A stretch of DNA of 32,142 nt from Elusimicrobiota bacterium (GTDB taxonomy: Bacteria > Elusimicrobiota > Elusimicrobia > UBA1565 > UBA9628). Each line of letters begins with the position of its first letter. The first letter of the stretch is position 1. The stretch covers positions 123,884-156,025 of the forward strand of contig DMMY01000005.1 of NCBI GenBank assembly GCA_003452935.1, in the 5' to 3' direction. Of the stretch, positions 23,233 through 30,707 are shown in pieces. The notes under the pieces are model-generated. The model did no database searches. It had not been told where the DNA came from and saw nothing but the letters and a program-made list of their open reading frames with translations. The position numbers were made by a program, and so were the translations under genes.

Positions 23233-23430
23233 TCAGGCGTACGGCAGATACTTGGCGATGATCTTGCCTTCGGTCGTGTTGAGGCAGTTCTTGGTGCGCA
23301 TGAACTGCTTGTGCTGGCCCGACGAAGGGGCCAGAAGGTGCCGTCGCCCCGCCCTCTGGTGCTTGAACTTTCCGCCGGCGGTGCGCAGGAACCTTTTTTT
23401 GGCTCCGCTGTGCGATTTTAGCTTGGGCAT
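23233..23430 (-). CDS. rpmI: 50S ribosomal protein L35
   Basis: This is a 65-residue L35 with the conserved MPKLKSHSGAKKRFLRTAGGKFK opening and the RRHLLAPSS region. It is a small basic 50S protein normally found between infC and rplT, as here. It begins 8 bases after the infC stop, and GAGG overlapping that stop can serve as ribosome-binding site. The gap to rplT is 73 bases. Confidence 0.98.
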   Translation of the reverse strand: MPKLKSHSGAKKRFLRTAGGKFKHQRAGRRHLLAPSSGQHKQFMRTKNCLNTTEGKIIAKYLPYA

Positions 23431-23438
23431 ATAAATCC

Positions 23439-23963
23439 TCAGTGCTTGGGGATGAGCGTCATGACCAGACGGTTTCGATCCGGCATCGGCGCCTGCTCCA
23501 CCGAGGCGATGGCGGCCAGGCGTTCCTTGATCGCGTCGAGCAGCTTCATCCCGATATCTCGATGCTGCATTTCGCGGCCGCGGAACACCACCGTCAGGCG
23601 CACCTTGTCGTGGGCCGTGATGAACTCGGTGATGTGCCGCACCTTGACGTCCAGGTCGTGCGCGCCGATGTGCGGCTTGAAGCGCACTTCCTTGAGCAGG
23701 CCGGCCTTCTGCTTGCGTCGCGATTCGCGGACTTTCTTTTCCTGCTCGTAGCGGTACTTGGAATAGTCCAGAATCTTGCAGACCGGCGGGTTCGCCGACG
23801 GGGCGATCTCAATGAGATCCTTGCCGCGCATGCGCGCCATGGCCAAGGCTTCCGAGAGAGGCTTGACACCGATCTGGGTTCCGTCAGAGTCTATGACGCG
23901 AACCTGGCCGGCGGTGATGCGATTGTTGATCCGCGTCGTGTCCTTCGTAGTCCTGTATAGTAT
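23439..23963 (-). CDS. infC: Translation initiation factor IF-3 (non-canonical start codon)
   Basis: IF-3 binds the 30S subunit and checks the initiation codon. The N-domain (RINNRITAGQVRVIDSDGTQIGVKPLSEAL) and C-domain (KEVRFKPHIGAHDLDVKVRHITEFI.., FRGREMQHRDIGMKLL) are complete. No ATG, GTG or TTG is found early enough to include the conserved N-terminus; the first such codon (TTG, 23846) would delete about 28 conserved residues. Two candidate starts fit: ATA at 23961-23963 (174 aa, with a basic N-tail like that of E. coli IF-3), or ATC at 23928-23930 (163 aa) ten bases after GAAGGA. Rare AUU/AUC/AUA starts are a known feature of infC and allow autoregulation by IF-3. The end is certain; the start is provisional. 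Confidence 0.93.
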   Translation of the reverse strand: MLYRTTKDTTRINNRITAGQVRVIDSDGTQIGVKPLSEALAMARMRGKDLIEIAPSANPPVCKILDYSKYRYEQEKKVRESRRKQKAGLLKEVRFKPHIGAHDLDVKVRHITEFITAHDKVRLTVVFRGREMQHRDIGMKLLDAIKERLAAIASVEQAPMPDRNRLVMTLIPKH

Positions 23964-23993
23964 TGTGGTGTCGCTCTCCCGCTCTGGTCTCTG

Positions 23994-24017
23994 CCCGCCG
24001 GGACATTTCCCGGCGGG
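23994..24017 (-). promoter_or_regulatory. Perfect 10-bp hairpin in the infC leader
   Basis: CCCGCCGGGA and TCCCGGCGGG pair perfectly around a four-base loop, 30 bases upstream of the ATA start candidate. On the minus strand no T tract follows, so it is a poor intrinsic terminator. If the promoter at 24024-24053 is real, this hairpin would form the very 5' end of the infC mRNA. Protection of the message or regulation of the operon is possible. Confidence 0.6.
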
Positions 24018-24023
24018 GCTATT

Positions 24024-24053
24024 ACTGTATCAACTTTCCGGCGTTCCCGTCAA
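24024..24053 (-). promoter_or_regulatory. Candidate sigma70 promoter of the infC operon
   Basis: On the minus strand TTGACG (24048-24053), an 18-base spacer and TACAGT (24024-24029) match the consensus at 5/6 and 4/6. The promoter begins 5 bases after the stop of the upstream exported-protein gene, and the predicted transcription start (about 24018) coincides with the base of the leader hairpin. Confidence 0.45.
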
Positions 24054-24058
24054 TGAAA

Positions 24059-25846
24059 TTATCGGCCCGAAGGCCGAATTTGGGGCGGCCTGATCCAAGG
24101 GGGGATTTGGAGGAATTTGTTTTTTATTTTCGCGGCAAGCCAGTGGATGATCGCCCATGCCGCGGGGGCAAGGCCTATCCAGCCCACCGCGAGATAGAGC
24201 AAAGCTGAAGTTGACATGGCTATTACTATCAACATGAGCTCTAATTGGTCATTGTAATAACTATTGTTATATTCGCCCGAAGAGGGATAAACCGGTTCGC
24301 CGCTGTAAGCCTCGACATAGGGTTTGATCGCGTTCATGACCAATTCCTGGATGGCCTTTCCAGGCATGGCCAAGGCTTCTCCCCTTGGGATGGGAAGATG
24401 AACGTTGAGGCATTTGTTTATGAGCCCTGCCCAGGATTGGGGCAAAATATTGGCTAGCCGGTAAAACCGGTAGAACTTTCCGACAAAAATGCGGAGGGCT
24501 TTTTTTAGGAGGTCGGGATCGATGGGCGCGGAAAATTTTCCCGCGAGGGTTTGTTCGGCGACATGCAAAAGGTCGCCTGACATAATGGAGACGGTTGCTC
24601 GGCGGCTTAGACCGTTGCGGACTCCGGCCAAGGCCGTGGCCAGGCTCCATTCCGCGAGAGCCTGGCCGGCGTCGTCCTGGGTCCAATCCCGCTCCTCAAG
24701 ATGTTCCCAATCAGCCAGTCCCGACAAGCGCATATTAGGGAAACCCAGAGCCGATCTCCAGTTGTGAATGGAGCTTGGTCCGTAACGCCCGACCACCTGT
24801 TCCCAGTACCGCCAGTCCCATCGTTTTTCGGAGTGGGAAAGGGGGGAGAGGGACGTGTGGACATAGCCATGGGCCTTGAGAACAAGAAGATCGTCGACGG
24901 CCTTGCGCGAGGCATACGCCACCAGCCGTTTCTTTTCCCGTCGGGAGAGCCGGGACGGCAAAGCGTCTCCCAGATAGCTCAAATAGCCTAAGGCCAGGTC
25001 TTTGGGCAAAAGATAGGGCAGAAATTTCTTCCCGGCAAGTCCTTCCTTGGCCGGGCTTTTTCCATCGAACGGCCATGAATAAAATCCCCTGGGCGAAGAA
25101 AGCGGGAAGGGGATATTAAGGCCGAAAGACCGGGCTTTCTTCATCAGGCACCCTTCCCTATGCAGGTCCTCGCCGCCCTTGTCGTGGGAAAACTTGAGGG
25201 CCAGGACGTTTTCGTCGTTCAATTGGGCGATCGCCGTGCGTCCCTGCCACCTGATCCCGTCCATGGTCTCAAGGCGCAGGGCCGTCCTTTCGACCAAGTC
25301 CTTGACGCCGGCTTCAAGGAGGCGGTCGGTTTTTCTTTTAGCGTCAGCCAGGCGAGGGCGCAGAGTCGAATCTCTATCGAAAATATCCCTGATCGCCGCC
25401 AGATCGCGGATGTCCTGGCGCAACTCCTTGAGGGCCAGGATCCGGCCGGCCGAAGCTTCCGGGGATTGTTTTTGTTGGGATGCTTGGTGGATGATGTTTT
25501 CCGCATATTGCGCCACAGCGGCGCGGACCGTGTTTGCCTGATCTATCGCTGACTGCTGGCTGAGGTCCGAGAGGGAAAGGCCTGTCTTGAGAATGATCCG
25601 ATCGAAAGATTGAAGAGTCGTTCCAAGGGTTGTCTTTAGGCCGAGGGATTGCGCGATCGCGGGGCTCTGGAAGGGGTGAGCCAGTTGGCTGGCCGGCGCA
25701 ACGGCGAGCCCCTTGGTTCCGGAGACGGATTTGGGCTGGATCGGCCCCGCGTGAAGGCCCAAAGGCAAAAGCCAGCATGCCAGCCCAAGGGTCAGAAGTC
25801 TGCGATGAGCTTTGCGAGTCATCATGAATAGTGTGAGTGAATTCAT
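24059..25846 (-). CDS. Exported protein with divergent protein-kinase-like domain and C-terminal membrane segments
   Basis: I do not recognise a named family. From the ATG at 25846 the protein has 595 residues; ATGs at 25825 and 25822, or an upstream in-frame start at 25924, are possible. A signal peptide (RKAHRR then LLTLGLACWLLPLGLHA) is followed by a helical region (about 70-190). The middle resembles a protein kinase: NVLALKF with Lys218, HREGCLMKKA with Glu231 as the alpha-C Glu, a hinge-like KFLPYLLP, HGYVHTSLSPL (326-336) at the catalytic-loop position, and LSGLADWEHL with Asp379 at the DFG position. The catalytic-loop Asp is replaced (His-Thr-Ser), so it may be a pseudokinase. Two hydrophobic spans (about 545-585) precede a basic, Pro-rich tail. 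Composition is less GC-rich than neighbours. The kinase reading is inference. Confidence 0.6.
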   Translation of the reverse strand: MNSLTLFMMTRKAHRRLLTLGLACWLLPLGLHAGPIQPKSVSGTKGLAVAPASQLAHPFQSPAIAQSLGLKTTLGTTLQSFDRIILKTGLSLSDLSQQSAIDQANTVRAAVAQYAENIIHQASQQKQSPEASAGRILALKELRQDIRDLAAIRDIFDRDSTLRPRLADAKRKTDRLLEAGVKDLVERTALRLETMDGIRWQGRTAIAQLNDENVLALKFSHDKGGEDLHREGCLMKKARSFGLNIPFPLSSPRGFYSWPFDGKSPAKEGLAGKKFLPYLLPKDLALGYLSYLGDALPSRLSRREKKRLVAYASRKAVDDLLVLKAHGYVHTSLSPLSHSEKRWDWRYWEQVVGRYGPSSIHNWRSALGFPNMRLSGLADWEHLEERDWTQDDAGQALAEWSLATALAGVRNGLSRRATVSIMSGDLLHVAEQTLAGKFSAPIDPDLLKKALRIFVGKFYRFYRLANILPQSWAGLINKCLNVHLPIPRGEALAMPGKAIQELVMNAIKPYVEAYSGEPVYPSSGEYNNSYYNDQLELMLIVIAMSTSALLYLAVGWIGLAPAAWAIIHWLAAKIKNKFLQIPPWIRPPQIRPSGR

Positions 25847-25982
25847 GCCCTTTATCAGGGGTCTTAAGGGCAAATATTTTTTGGGCCTTAGGTCCTGCGG
25901 ATTTGTCGAAGGAGGACTACGCAAAAATCCATTGCCATCGGCTCATTCGGCCACAACGCTCAATTATGGCGCGGTCAGAGCC

Positions 25983-26291
25983 TTAGCGGGTATGCGGGCG
26001 GGTCTGCGAGGATTCGAGCCCTGTGATGCGCCGCTCGTGGTCCGCTATTCCGACCTCGATATCTATGATGGCCTTCCCGCGGGTGGCATCCGCCCTCTGG
26101 TAGTGAATGGCCTGCGCGGCGAAACCGTCGATGGCTCGCATGATACGTTCGACGTCATCTTTGGTCGACATTGAGCCCTTGATCTCATGGAGGTCGGCCT
26201 GAGTCCGCACGACCTCCAGAGCGACTCTGTCGATCTTGGCGTCGAGCTCGGAGAGGTCTCCCTTGGTGGCGGCTTGGTCCTCTGGTTTCAT
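25983..26291 (-). CDS. Small coiled-coil hypothetical protein
   Basis: This 102-residue soluble protein is built from heptad-like helices: ATKGDLSELDAKIDRVALEVVRTQADLHEIKGSMSTKDDVERIMRAID, a short linker, and a C-terminal helix ending in DHERRITGLES. Small proteins with this 'TKDDL..DHERRI..LE' layout are widespread and uncharacterised, sometimes near mobile or toxin-antitoxin loci. AGGAG lies six bases before the ATG, supporting the start. It stands alone, 148 bases from the permease gene and about 140 bases from the kinase-like gene. Confidence 0.7.
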   Translation of the reverse strand: MKPEDQAATKGDLSELDAKIDRVALEVVRTQADLHEIKGSMSTKDDVERIMRAIDGFAAQAIHYQRADATRGKAIIDIEVGIADHERRITGLESSQTRPHTR

Positions 26292-26439
26292 GGCGCGCTC
26301 CTATTTTACCTATTTACTCCCTGGTACTGTAAGGGCCGTAGGGCCTGGACCTGCCCTGAGAACACCCACTCTATATACGACGTGCCTCCCATTTTGTTCC
26401 ATTTTTGCCGTTGAGTTCGATCCACCCTGGCGGTTCGCG
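26292..26439. other. Intergenic spacer between the TauE/SafE gene and the small coiled-coil gene
   Basis: No gene is seen in these 148 bases. The region is AT-richer than its flanks and holds GGAACAAAATGGGAGG and TATATA on the minus strand, which could be part of a promoter for the downstream small gene, but no convincing -35/-10 pair was found. Confidence 0.4.
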
Positions 26440-27210
26440 TTAGCGATAGAGCAGCAAGAGTTTGAAGAAAAGTCCGGCGCAGACCAAGGCCACGACGGGA
26501 CGGATGAAGCGGTTTCCCCGGCTGATGCCCGCTCTCGCTCCGAGAAGATTTCCGCCGATGCTGCAGGCGCCCATCAATAGCCCAAGACCGGGGTCCAAGC
26601 GTCCGGACCAAAGGAAGATCGCCAGGGCAGCCAGGTTCGTCGTCAGGTTGAGCAGCTTGGCTCGGCCCGTGGCCGCTAGAAGATCATAGCGGCACCAGCG
26701 CGCCAGGCCCAGGGCGAAGAAGGTGCCGGTCCCGGGACCGAAGAACCCGTCGTAGGCGCCGACGCCTCCGGAGAGCAGACAAGTTCGCTGGCGCAGCTCC
26801 TGCGCGGGCATTTGCGCGCTGAGGTCCGTCCGGCCGAGTTCGTGGCGCGAGAGAACCGCCCAGGCCACGGCGGGCAGGGCGGCGATGATCAGCCAGCGGA
26901 TGAACGCGGGATCGATGGCCAGGGTCAGCGCCGCTCCGCCCGCCGAACCGAGCAGGGCGCAGGCCAGGGCCGGCAGAAACCGCGGGATGGAAAAACCCAG
27001 CCGGCGGTGGTAGCTGCTTGCCGCGGCCAGCGTGCCGATGGACGAGGAAAGCTTGTTGGTGCCCAAAAGCAGGGCCGGGGGCAGGCCCGCGGCGAGATAG
27101 GCCGGCAGGGTGATGATGCCGCCGCCTCCGGCCAGGGCGTCGACGAACCCGGCGAAGAACACGAGCAGACCCAGGGTGCCCAGCTGCGCCAAGGACCAGC
27201 CGTCAAGCAT
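26440..27210 (-). CDS. TauE/SafE-family membrane permease
   Basis: This is a 256-residue polytopic protein with about eight hydrophobic helices in two repeats. The first repeat has the family signature FVDALAGGGGIITLPAYLAAGLPPALLLGTNKLSSSIGT. The second has LSGGVGAYDGFFGPGTGTFFALGL followed by LLNLTTNLAALAIFL and GNLLGARAGI. Family members export sulfite, sulfoacetate or related organic anions across the inner membrane; the substrate here is unknown. Its ATG overlaps the stop of the RseB-like gene by one base (TGATG), so it is co-translated with the sigma-factor module. Confidence 0.9.
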   Translation of the reverse strand: MLDGWSLAQLGTLGLLVFFAGFVDALAGGGGIITLPAYLAAGLPPALLLGTNKLSSSIGTLAAASSYHRRLGFSIPRFLPALACALLGSAGGAALTLAIDPAFIRWLIIAALPAVAWAVLSRHELGRTDLSAQMPAQELRQRTCLLSGGVGAYDGFFGPGTGTFFALGLARWCRYDLLAATGRAKLLNLTTNLAALAIFLWSGRLDPGLGLLMGACSIGGNLLGARAGISRGNRFIRPVVALVCAGLFFKLLLLYR

Positions 27211-28541
27211 CAGCGGGAGGATACGGGAGCCAGTTCGATCTTCTTTATTTCCCGGGTCGCGCTGTTGTAGCGCAAAAGTTTAACCTTGTCTCCGGGCTTG
27301 ACGTCCGCGAGGCCGGCCGGCTTATGGTCCCGGATCATTTCAGTGCCGCCGGTCACGGCAAAGTCCCGGCTTTTGCCTTTCTTGGCCTTGACCCAAAGAC
27401 GGTTGGCGGAGAACTCCACCGATTCCACGCTGCCCGCCAGCTTGGTCCAGCGGATGCGGCCTTCCGGCGCGTCGGCGTCCGGCGGCGGCTTGCGGTCCGC
27501 GTGCTTGGGCGGCGTGGCGCCTGCCGCGATGCGCTCCAAAAGGTCCCGTGATACGTCGCTCATCAAGGTGTAGTGCTGCTGGCCGCGTTTCCAGGCGAAG
27601 ACCTTGCCCGTGCTGGAAAGGCGCAAAGATCCCGGGGGAGAGAGGCGCGAACCGAGCCCGGAGGCGCCCGCGGCCGGCAGGCGTACGGGGCGATCCGTCA
27701 GAAATATGGAGAGAACCGCCAGGCCGTCCGTGTAGCGCAGGTGGCGCACCGTGTCCTTGCCCACCTCGAAGAAGTCCGCGCTTTCGAAGGCGAAGCCGCC
27801 GGGCAGGCTTTCCGGCAGGGCGATCTCGCGTCCGGTCGCTTTCTCGAGTTCGTCAATGGATAGGAAATCCGGCCCCATATCGCCGGTGGCCGCGGCGGCG
27901 GCGGCGGTCTTGAGCTTGAAGAGTTCATCGGGAAGGCTTTTTGTCGTTTCGAAGCGGGTGAAGCGGGACAGCGTCGCGAACTGCCTTGTCGGCAGATAGC
28001 GTTTGATGGCCAGGATGACCTGGGTTTCCGCGTCGAACCATAGCTGCTGATGCGGTTTGCCCGCGAGAATGGGCTTGAGAAGCAGTATCCAGGCATTGCG
28101 GCCGGCGACCGTGTCAGGCCCGGAGACCGATAGAAGGTAGTTCTTGAGCAGCAGCTCTTTCTCGCGTTCCGGGAACATGAGCTTGGTAGAGGCGCGCACG
28201 GCTTCTCCCCGGAGCGTCTTTCCCGGCTGGACGAGCAGGACCTGTTCGCTGGCGCCGTCGCTGACCGCGATGCGGGAGACGGCGCCGTCCGGAGCGAGGA
28301 ATTCCCAGCGGTAGCGGTTGGTCGGGCTGTAGAAGACCTCGACTTCCTCGGCGCGGGTCTGCTTGCCGGACCACTCCGTGACCATCATGCGTCCCTGATA
28401 GGAGCGGTTCGAGGCGCTCAGCGCCGAATCTAGAAGGGTGAGCGGATCCGGAGGGGATGCGGCGACAGCCGCGGCCCAGCAAGGCGCGCTCAGCGCCAGG
28501 AGCCAGCCGGTCAGGCTACTCTTGATCGTAGGTATCCCCAT
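27210..28541 (-). CDS. RseB/MucB-like periplasmic sigma-factor regulator with C-terminal DUF5666-like domain
   Basis: This 443-residue protein starts with a signal peptide (SSLTGWLLALSAPCWAAAVAA). The LolA/LppX-like beta-sheet domain (about 30-200) has SYQGRMMVTEW, YRWEFLAPDG and WFDAETQVILAIKRY. The second domain (about 205-320) has LPGGFAFES and VRHLRYTDGLAVLSIFL, matching the MucB/RseB C-terminal pattern. RseB proteins bind the periplasmic part of the anti-sigma factor and shield it from proteolysis until envelope stress. The last 82 residues (362-443) form an extra small beta domain (VESVEFSANRLWVKAKKGKSRDF..LADVKPGDKVKLL) like DUF5666, which E. coli RseB lacks. The ATG at 28541 overlaps the anti-sigma gene by 26 bases. 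A longer in-frame extension lies wholly within that gene and was not used. Confidence 0.82.
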   Translation of the reverse strand: MGIPTIKSSLTGWLLALSAPCWAAAVAASPPDPLTLLDSALSASNRSYQGRMMVTEWSGKQTRAEEVEVFYSPTNRYRWEFLAPDGAVSRIAVSDGASEQVLLVQPGKTLRGEAVRASTKLMFPEREKELLLKNYLLSVSGPDTVAGRNAWILLLKPILAGKPHQQLWFDAETQVILAIKRYLPTRQFATLSRFTRFETTKSLPDELFKLKTAAAAAATGDMGPDFLSIDELEKATGREIALPESLPGGFAFESADFFEVGKDTVRHLRYTDGLAVLSIFLTDRPVRLPAAGASGLGSRLSPPGSLRLSSTGKVFAWKRGQQHYTLMSDVSRDLLERIAAGATPPKHADRKPPPDADAPEGRIRWTKLAGSVESVEFSANRLWVKAKKGKSRDFAVTGGTEMIRDHKPAGLADVKPGDKVKLLRYNSATREIKKIELAPVSSR

Positions 28542-28995
28542 AATAGGCGTTGAGTTGCGCGGAATAGTTGGATGCCACCAGTTCGCTGGCCGGCACCAAA
28601 GCCTCGGCCGTGTAGCGGCAGTGGGCCGCGAGCAGGGGTTCCAGGGGTATCGATTGGTCGGGAGTCTCGGACCGCAATCCAATCCAAGCCAAGGCCAAGA
28701 CCGCCGCCGCGAAGGCTCCGGCCGGGATACAGACTCGCGGCCGCGGCCAAAGCCGCCCCAACGCCTCCCGCCAAGCCGGCTGGGAGAGGCGCTTTGCGAT
28801 CTCAGCCATCAGTTCCGGGGGCATGGCGCGGCGCGGGGCTCGCGCCAGAAAGAGCTTGGCTTGGCGCAGGGATTCAAGCTGCGCCCGGCAGGAAGGGCAG
28901 GCCGAGGCGTGCCCTTGCACCGCGTCGGCTTCGGCGGCGGAAAGCTCATGGTCCAGATAGGCCGAGAGGATTTCATTTTCAACATGGATATTCAT
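28516..28995 (-). CDS. Zinc-finger anti-sigma factor (RseA/ZAS-type) with one membrane span
   Basis: This 159-residue protein has an N-terminal zf-HC2 anti-sigma domain (EILSAYLDHELSAAEADAVQ) with His29-x3-Cys33-x2-Cys36 for zinc. A linker leads to a single membrane helix (about 89-107) and a periplasmic tail of about 50 residues. Such proteins hold an ECF sigma factor inactive at the inner membrane and release it after regulated proteolysis. The ATG at 28995 is chosen because it overlaps the sigma gene stop by ATGA and begins right at the domain; an upstream in-frame start would add only sigma-gene shadow. The RseB-like product is its likely periplasmic partner. Confidence 0.88.
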   Translation of the reverse strand: MNIHVENEILSAYLDHELSAAEADAVQGHASACPSCRAQLESLRQAKLFLARAPRRAMPPELMAEIAKRLSQPAWREALGRLWPRPRVCIPAGAFAAAVLALAWIGLRSETPDQSIPLEPLLAAHCRYTAEALVPASELVASNYSAQLNAYYGDTYDQE

Positions 28996-29591
28996 GACGA
29001 TCTCACCCCCGTCTTGGGCTGCTGCGTCAAGGCCCTGCGCGCCAGGGCGCGTCCCTGGTGGATGCGCGAACGCACCGTTCCCACCGGGCATGACATGATC
29101 TCCCCGATCTGCTCATAAGAGAGCCCTTCCATGTCGCAGAGCACGACCGCGGCGCGGTAGTGCGGCGGCAGCGAATTCAAGGTCTTTTGCACCAATTCGT
29201 CTTCCTCTCGGCGCAGCATGCCCGAGCCGGGCTCGGGGTCGTCCCCCGGCAGCAGCTCGTCCCAGGACGTATCCTCGCGGGGAGCGGGCGCGTCGAGCGA
29301 TACGGTGTGGCCGTGGGCGTAGCGCCTGACCCCGTCGAGGTAAATATTATGCAGGATCTTGCACAGCCAAGTCTCGAAGGGGCGGGATTTGTCGTAGGAG
29401 TCGTGATGCTGCCAGGCTCTTACGAGCGCCTCTTGGACCAGGTCCCAGGCATCCTGCTCGTTGCCTGAGAGGCGATAGGCGAAATTATAGGCCTTTTCGC
29501 CGCACCGCCGGATCATGTCCGGGAAACTTTCGGCGGAGTCTCCTCCTATAATACGGCTCAAGCGCCGAAAGGTTCGCGAAGGGTCAGGCAT
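28992..29591 (-). CDS. ECF (RpoE-like) RNA polymerase sigma factor
   Basis: This 199-residue sigma-70 family group 4 factor has region 2 as AYRLSGNEQDAWDLVQEALVRAWQHHDSYDKSRPFETWLCKILHNIYLDGVRR, which binds core polymerase and the -10. Region 4 is LNSLPPHYRAAVVLCDMEGLSYEQIGEIMSCPVGTVRSRIHQGR, which binds the -35 through a helix-turn-helix. The acidic linker (about 105-130) is longer than in minimal ECF sigmas. It overlaps the ddl end by 8 bases and the anti-sigma start by 4. With the RseB-like protein it forms an RpoE-type envelope-stress module. No autoregulatory promoter was identified. Confidence 0.93.
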   Translation of the reverse strand: MPDPSRTFRRLSRIIGGDSAESFPDMIRRCGEKAYNFAYRLSGNEQDAWDLVQEALVRAWQHHDSYDKSRPFETWLCKILHNIYLDGVRRYAHGHTVSLDAPAPREDTSWDELLPGDDPEPGSGMLRREEDELVQKTLNSLPPHYRAAVVLCDMEGLSYEQIGEIMSCPVGTVRSRIHQGRALARRALTQQPKTGVRSS

Positions 29592-30654
29592 CAGGAGATA
29601 TATTGAGGCCGGCTTTGACGCGATGGCGGCGCAAGGCCAGCTCGATGAGGCCGTAGATGAGTTCGGGCGTGGAAACCCCCGAGGCTTTCCAAAGCATGGG
29701 ATACATGCTGACGGCCGTAAATCCCGGGATGGTATTGACCTCGTTGAACCAGATTTTTCCGGTGCCGCGGTCCATGAGAAAATCCGCCCGGGCCATGCCG
29801 TAGCCGTCCAGGACGCGGAAAGCGCGCATGGCGAGCTCGCGCACGCGCGCCATGGTCCGGGTCGGGATATCGGCGGGAATTTGCAGTTTGGCTCCGTCCG
29901 GGTCCAAATACTTGGCCCGGTAGGTGTAAAACGCCGCTTGCGGGACGATCTCGCCGCAAATCGAGGCCTTGAGCTCCAGGGGGTCCGGGGGCCTGGACCA
30001 AGGGTCCCCGAGCAGAGCGCATTCGATCTCCCGGGCCGGGATGCCCCGCTCCAGCACGACCTTGTCGTCGTATCTGAAGGCTTCGCGGATCGCCCCGGGC
30101 AGCTCGCGCGCTTGAGCGACCTTGGTCACGCCCACCGAGGAGCCCATGCGCGCGGGCTTGACGAAGATGGGCAAGCCGAGGCGTCCGGCCAAGGCGCGCG
30201 CGTGCTCGGGGTGGCGGACCACGGCATAAGGCAGTATGGGCAGGCCCGCCTGGAGGCAGAGCCGCTTGGCGATTTCCTTGTCCATTCCCAGGGCCGAGCC
30301 CAGGACCCCGCAGCCGACATAGGGGACTCCGGCTACCTCCAGAAGCCCCTGCATGGTGCCGTCCTCTCCCAAGGGGCCGTGCAGGACCGGAAATACCGCT
30401 CCGGCCGAGGCCAGGAGCTGCTGGGGGGCAGCGGGCGTGGACCCTGAGAGCAGGGCCTTGGCGCTGTCGCCCACTCGCTGGGTGAGAAGTTTGCTTTGGG
30501 CCTTGCGCCAGCGGCCTCGGCGGTCGATATAGACCAGCTGCGCGGCGTAGCGTTTGGCGTCGAGGTTGGCCAGTACGGTGCGGGCCGAGACCAGGGAAAC
30601 TTCATGTTCGGCGGACTGGCCGCCGCAAAGCACGAGGACTTTGAGCTTGTTCAA
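29584..30654 (-). CDS. ddl: D-alanine-D-alanine ligase
   Basis: This 356-residue ATP-grasp enzyme joins two D-Ala for peptidoglycan precursors in the cytoplasm. The N-terminus has GGQSAEHEVSLVSA with Glu18, VFPVLHGPLGEDGT follows, and the ATP-grasp blocks are IFVKPARMGSSVGV, KVVLERGIPAREIE and KIWFNEVNTIPGFT. The omega loop reads AFYTYRAKY. Tyr243 at the position that separates D-Ala-D-Ala ligases (Tyr) from D-Ala-D-Lac ligases (Phe) supports a D-Ala-D-Ala product, although the usual Asp of the FYDY motif is Thr. The TTG start has a strong GGAGG seven bases upstream, and that site is buried in a predicted mRNA stem (30657-30707). Confidence 0.94.
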   Translation of the reverse strand: MNKLKVLVLCGGQSAEHEVSLVSARTVLANLDAKRYAAQLVYIDRRGRWRKAQSKLLTQRVGDSAKALLSGSTPAAPQQLLASAGAVFPVLHGPLGEDGTMQGLLEVAGVPYVGCGVLGSALGMDKEIAKRLCLQAGLPILPYAVVRHPEHARALAGRLGLPIFVKPARMGSSVGVTKVAQARELPGAIREAFRYDDKVVLERGIPAREIECALLGDPWSRPPDPLELKASICGEIVPQAAFYTYRAKYLDPDGAKLQIPADIPTRTMARVRELAMRAFRVLDGYGMARADFLMDRGTGKIWFNEVNTIPGFTAVSMYPMLWKASGVSTPELIYGLIELALRRHRVKAGLNISPDA

Positions 30655-30656
30655 AG

Positions 30657-30707
30657 GATAGCCTCCACTGGAATCATTGTACCAGTTGTGAGCGAAAAGA
30701 GGCTATC
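30657..30707 (-). promoter_or_regulatory. Hairpin covering the ddl ribosome-binding site and the preceding stop codon
   Basis: GATAGCCTC (30657-30665, plus strand) and GAGGCTATC (30699-30707) form a 9-bp stem, with a weaker inner ACTGG/CCAGT stem. In the minus-strand mRNA the 3' arm contains most of the ddl Shine-Dalgarno GGAGG, and the 5' arm contains the S41 protease stop codon (30703-30705). A ribosome finishing the protease gene would melt the stem, so ddl translation may depend on translation of that gene. Confidence 0.6.

Noticed and set aside
23994..24017. Hairpin as an intrinsic terminator of the kinase-like gene
   Set aside because: No T tract follows on the minus strand, and its position fits an infC leader better; weak termination cannot be excluded.
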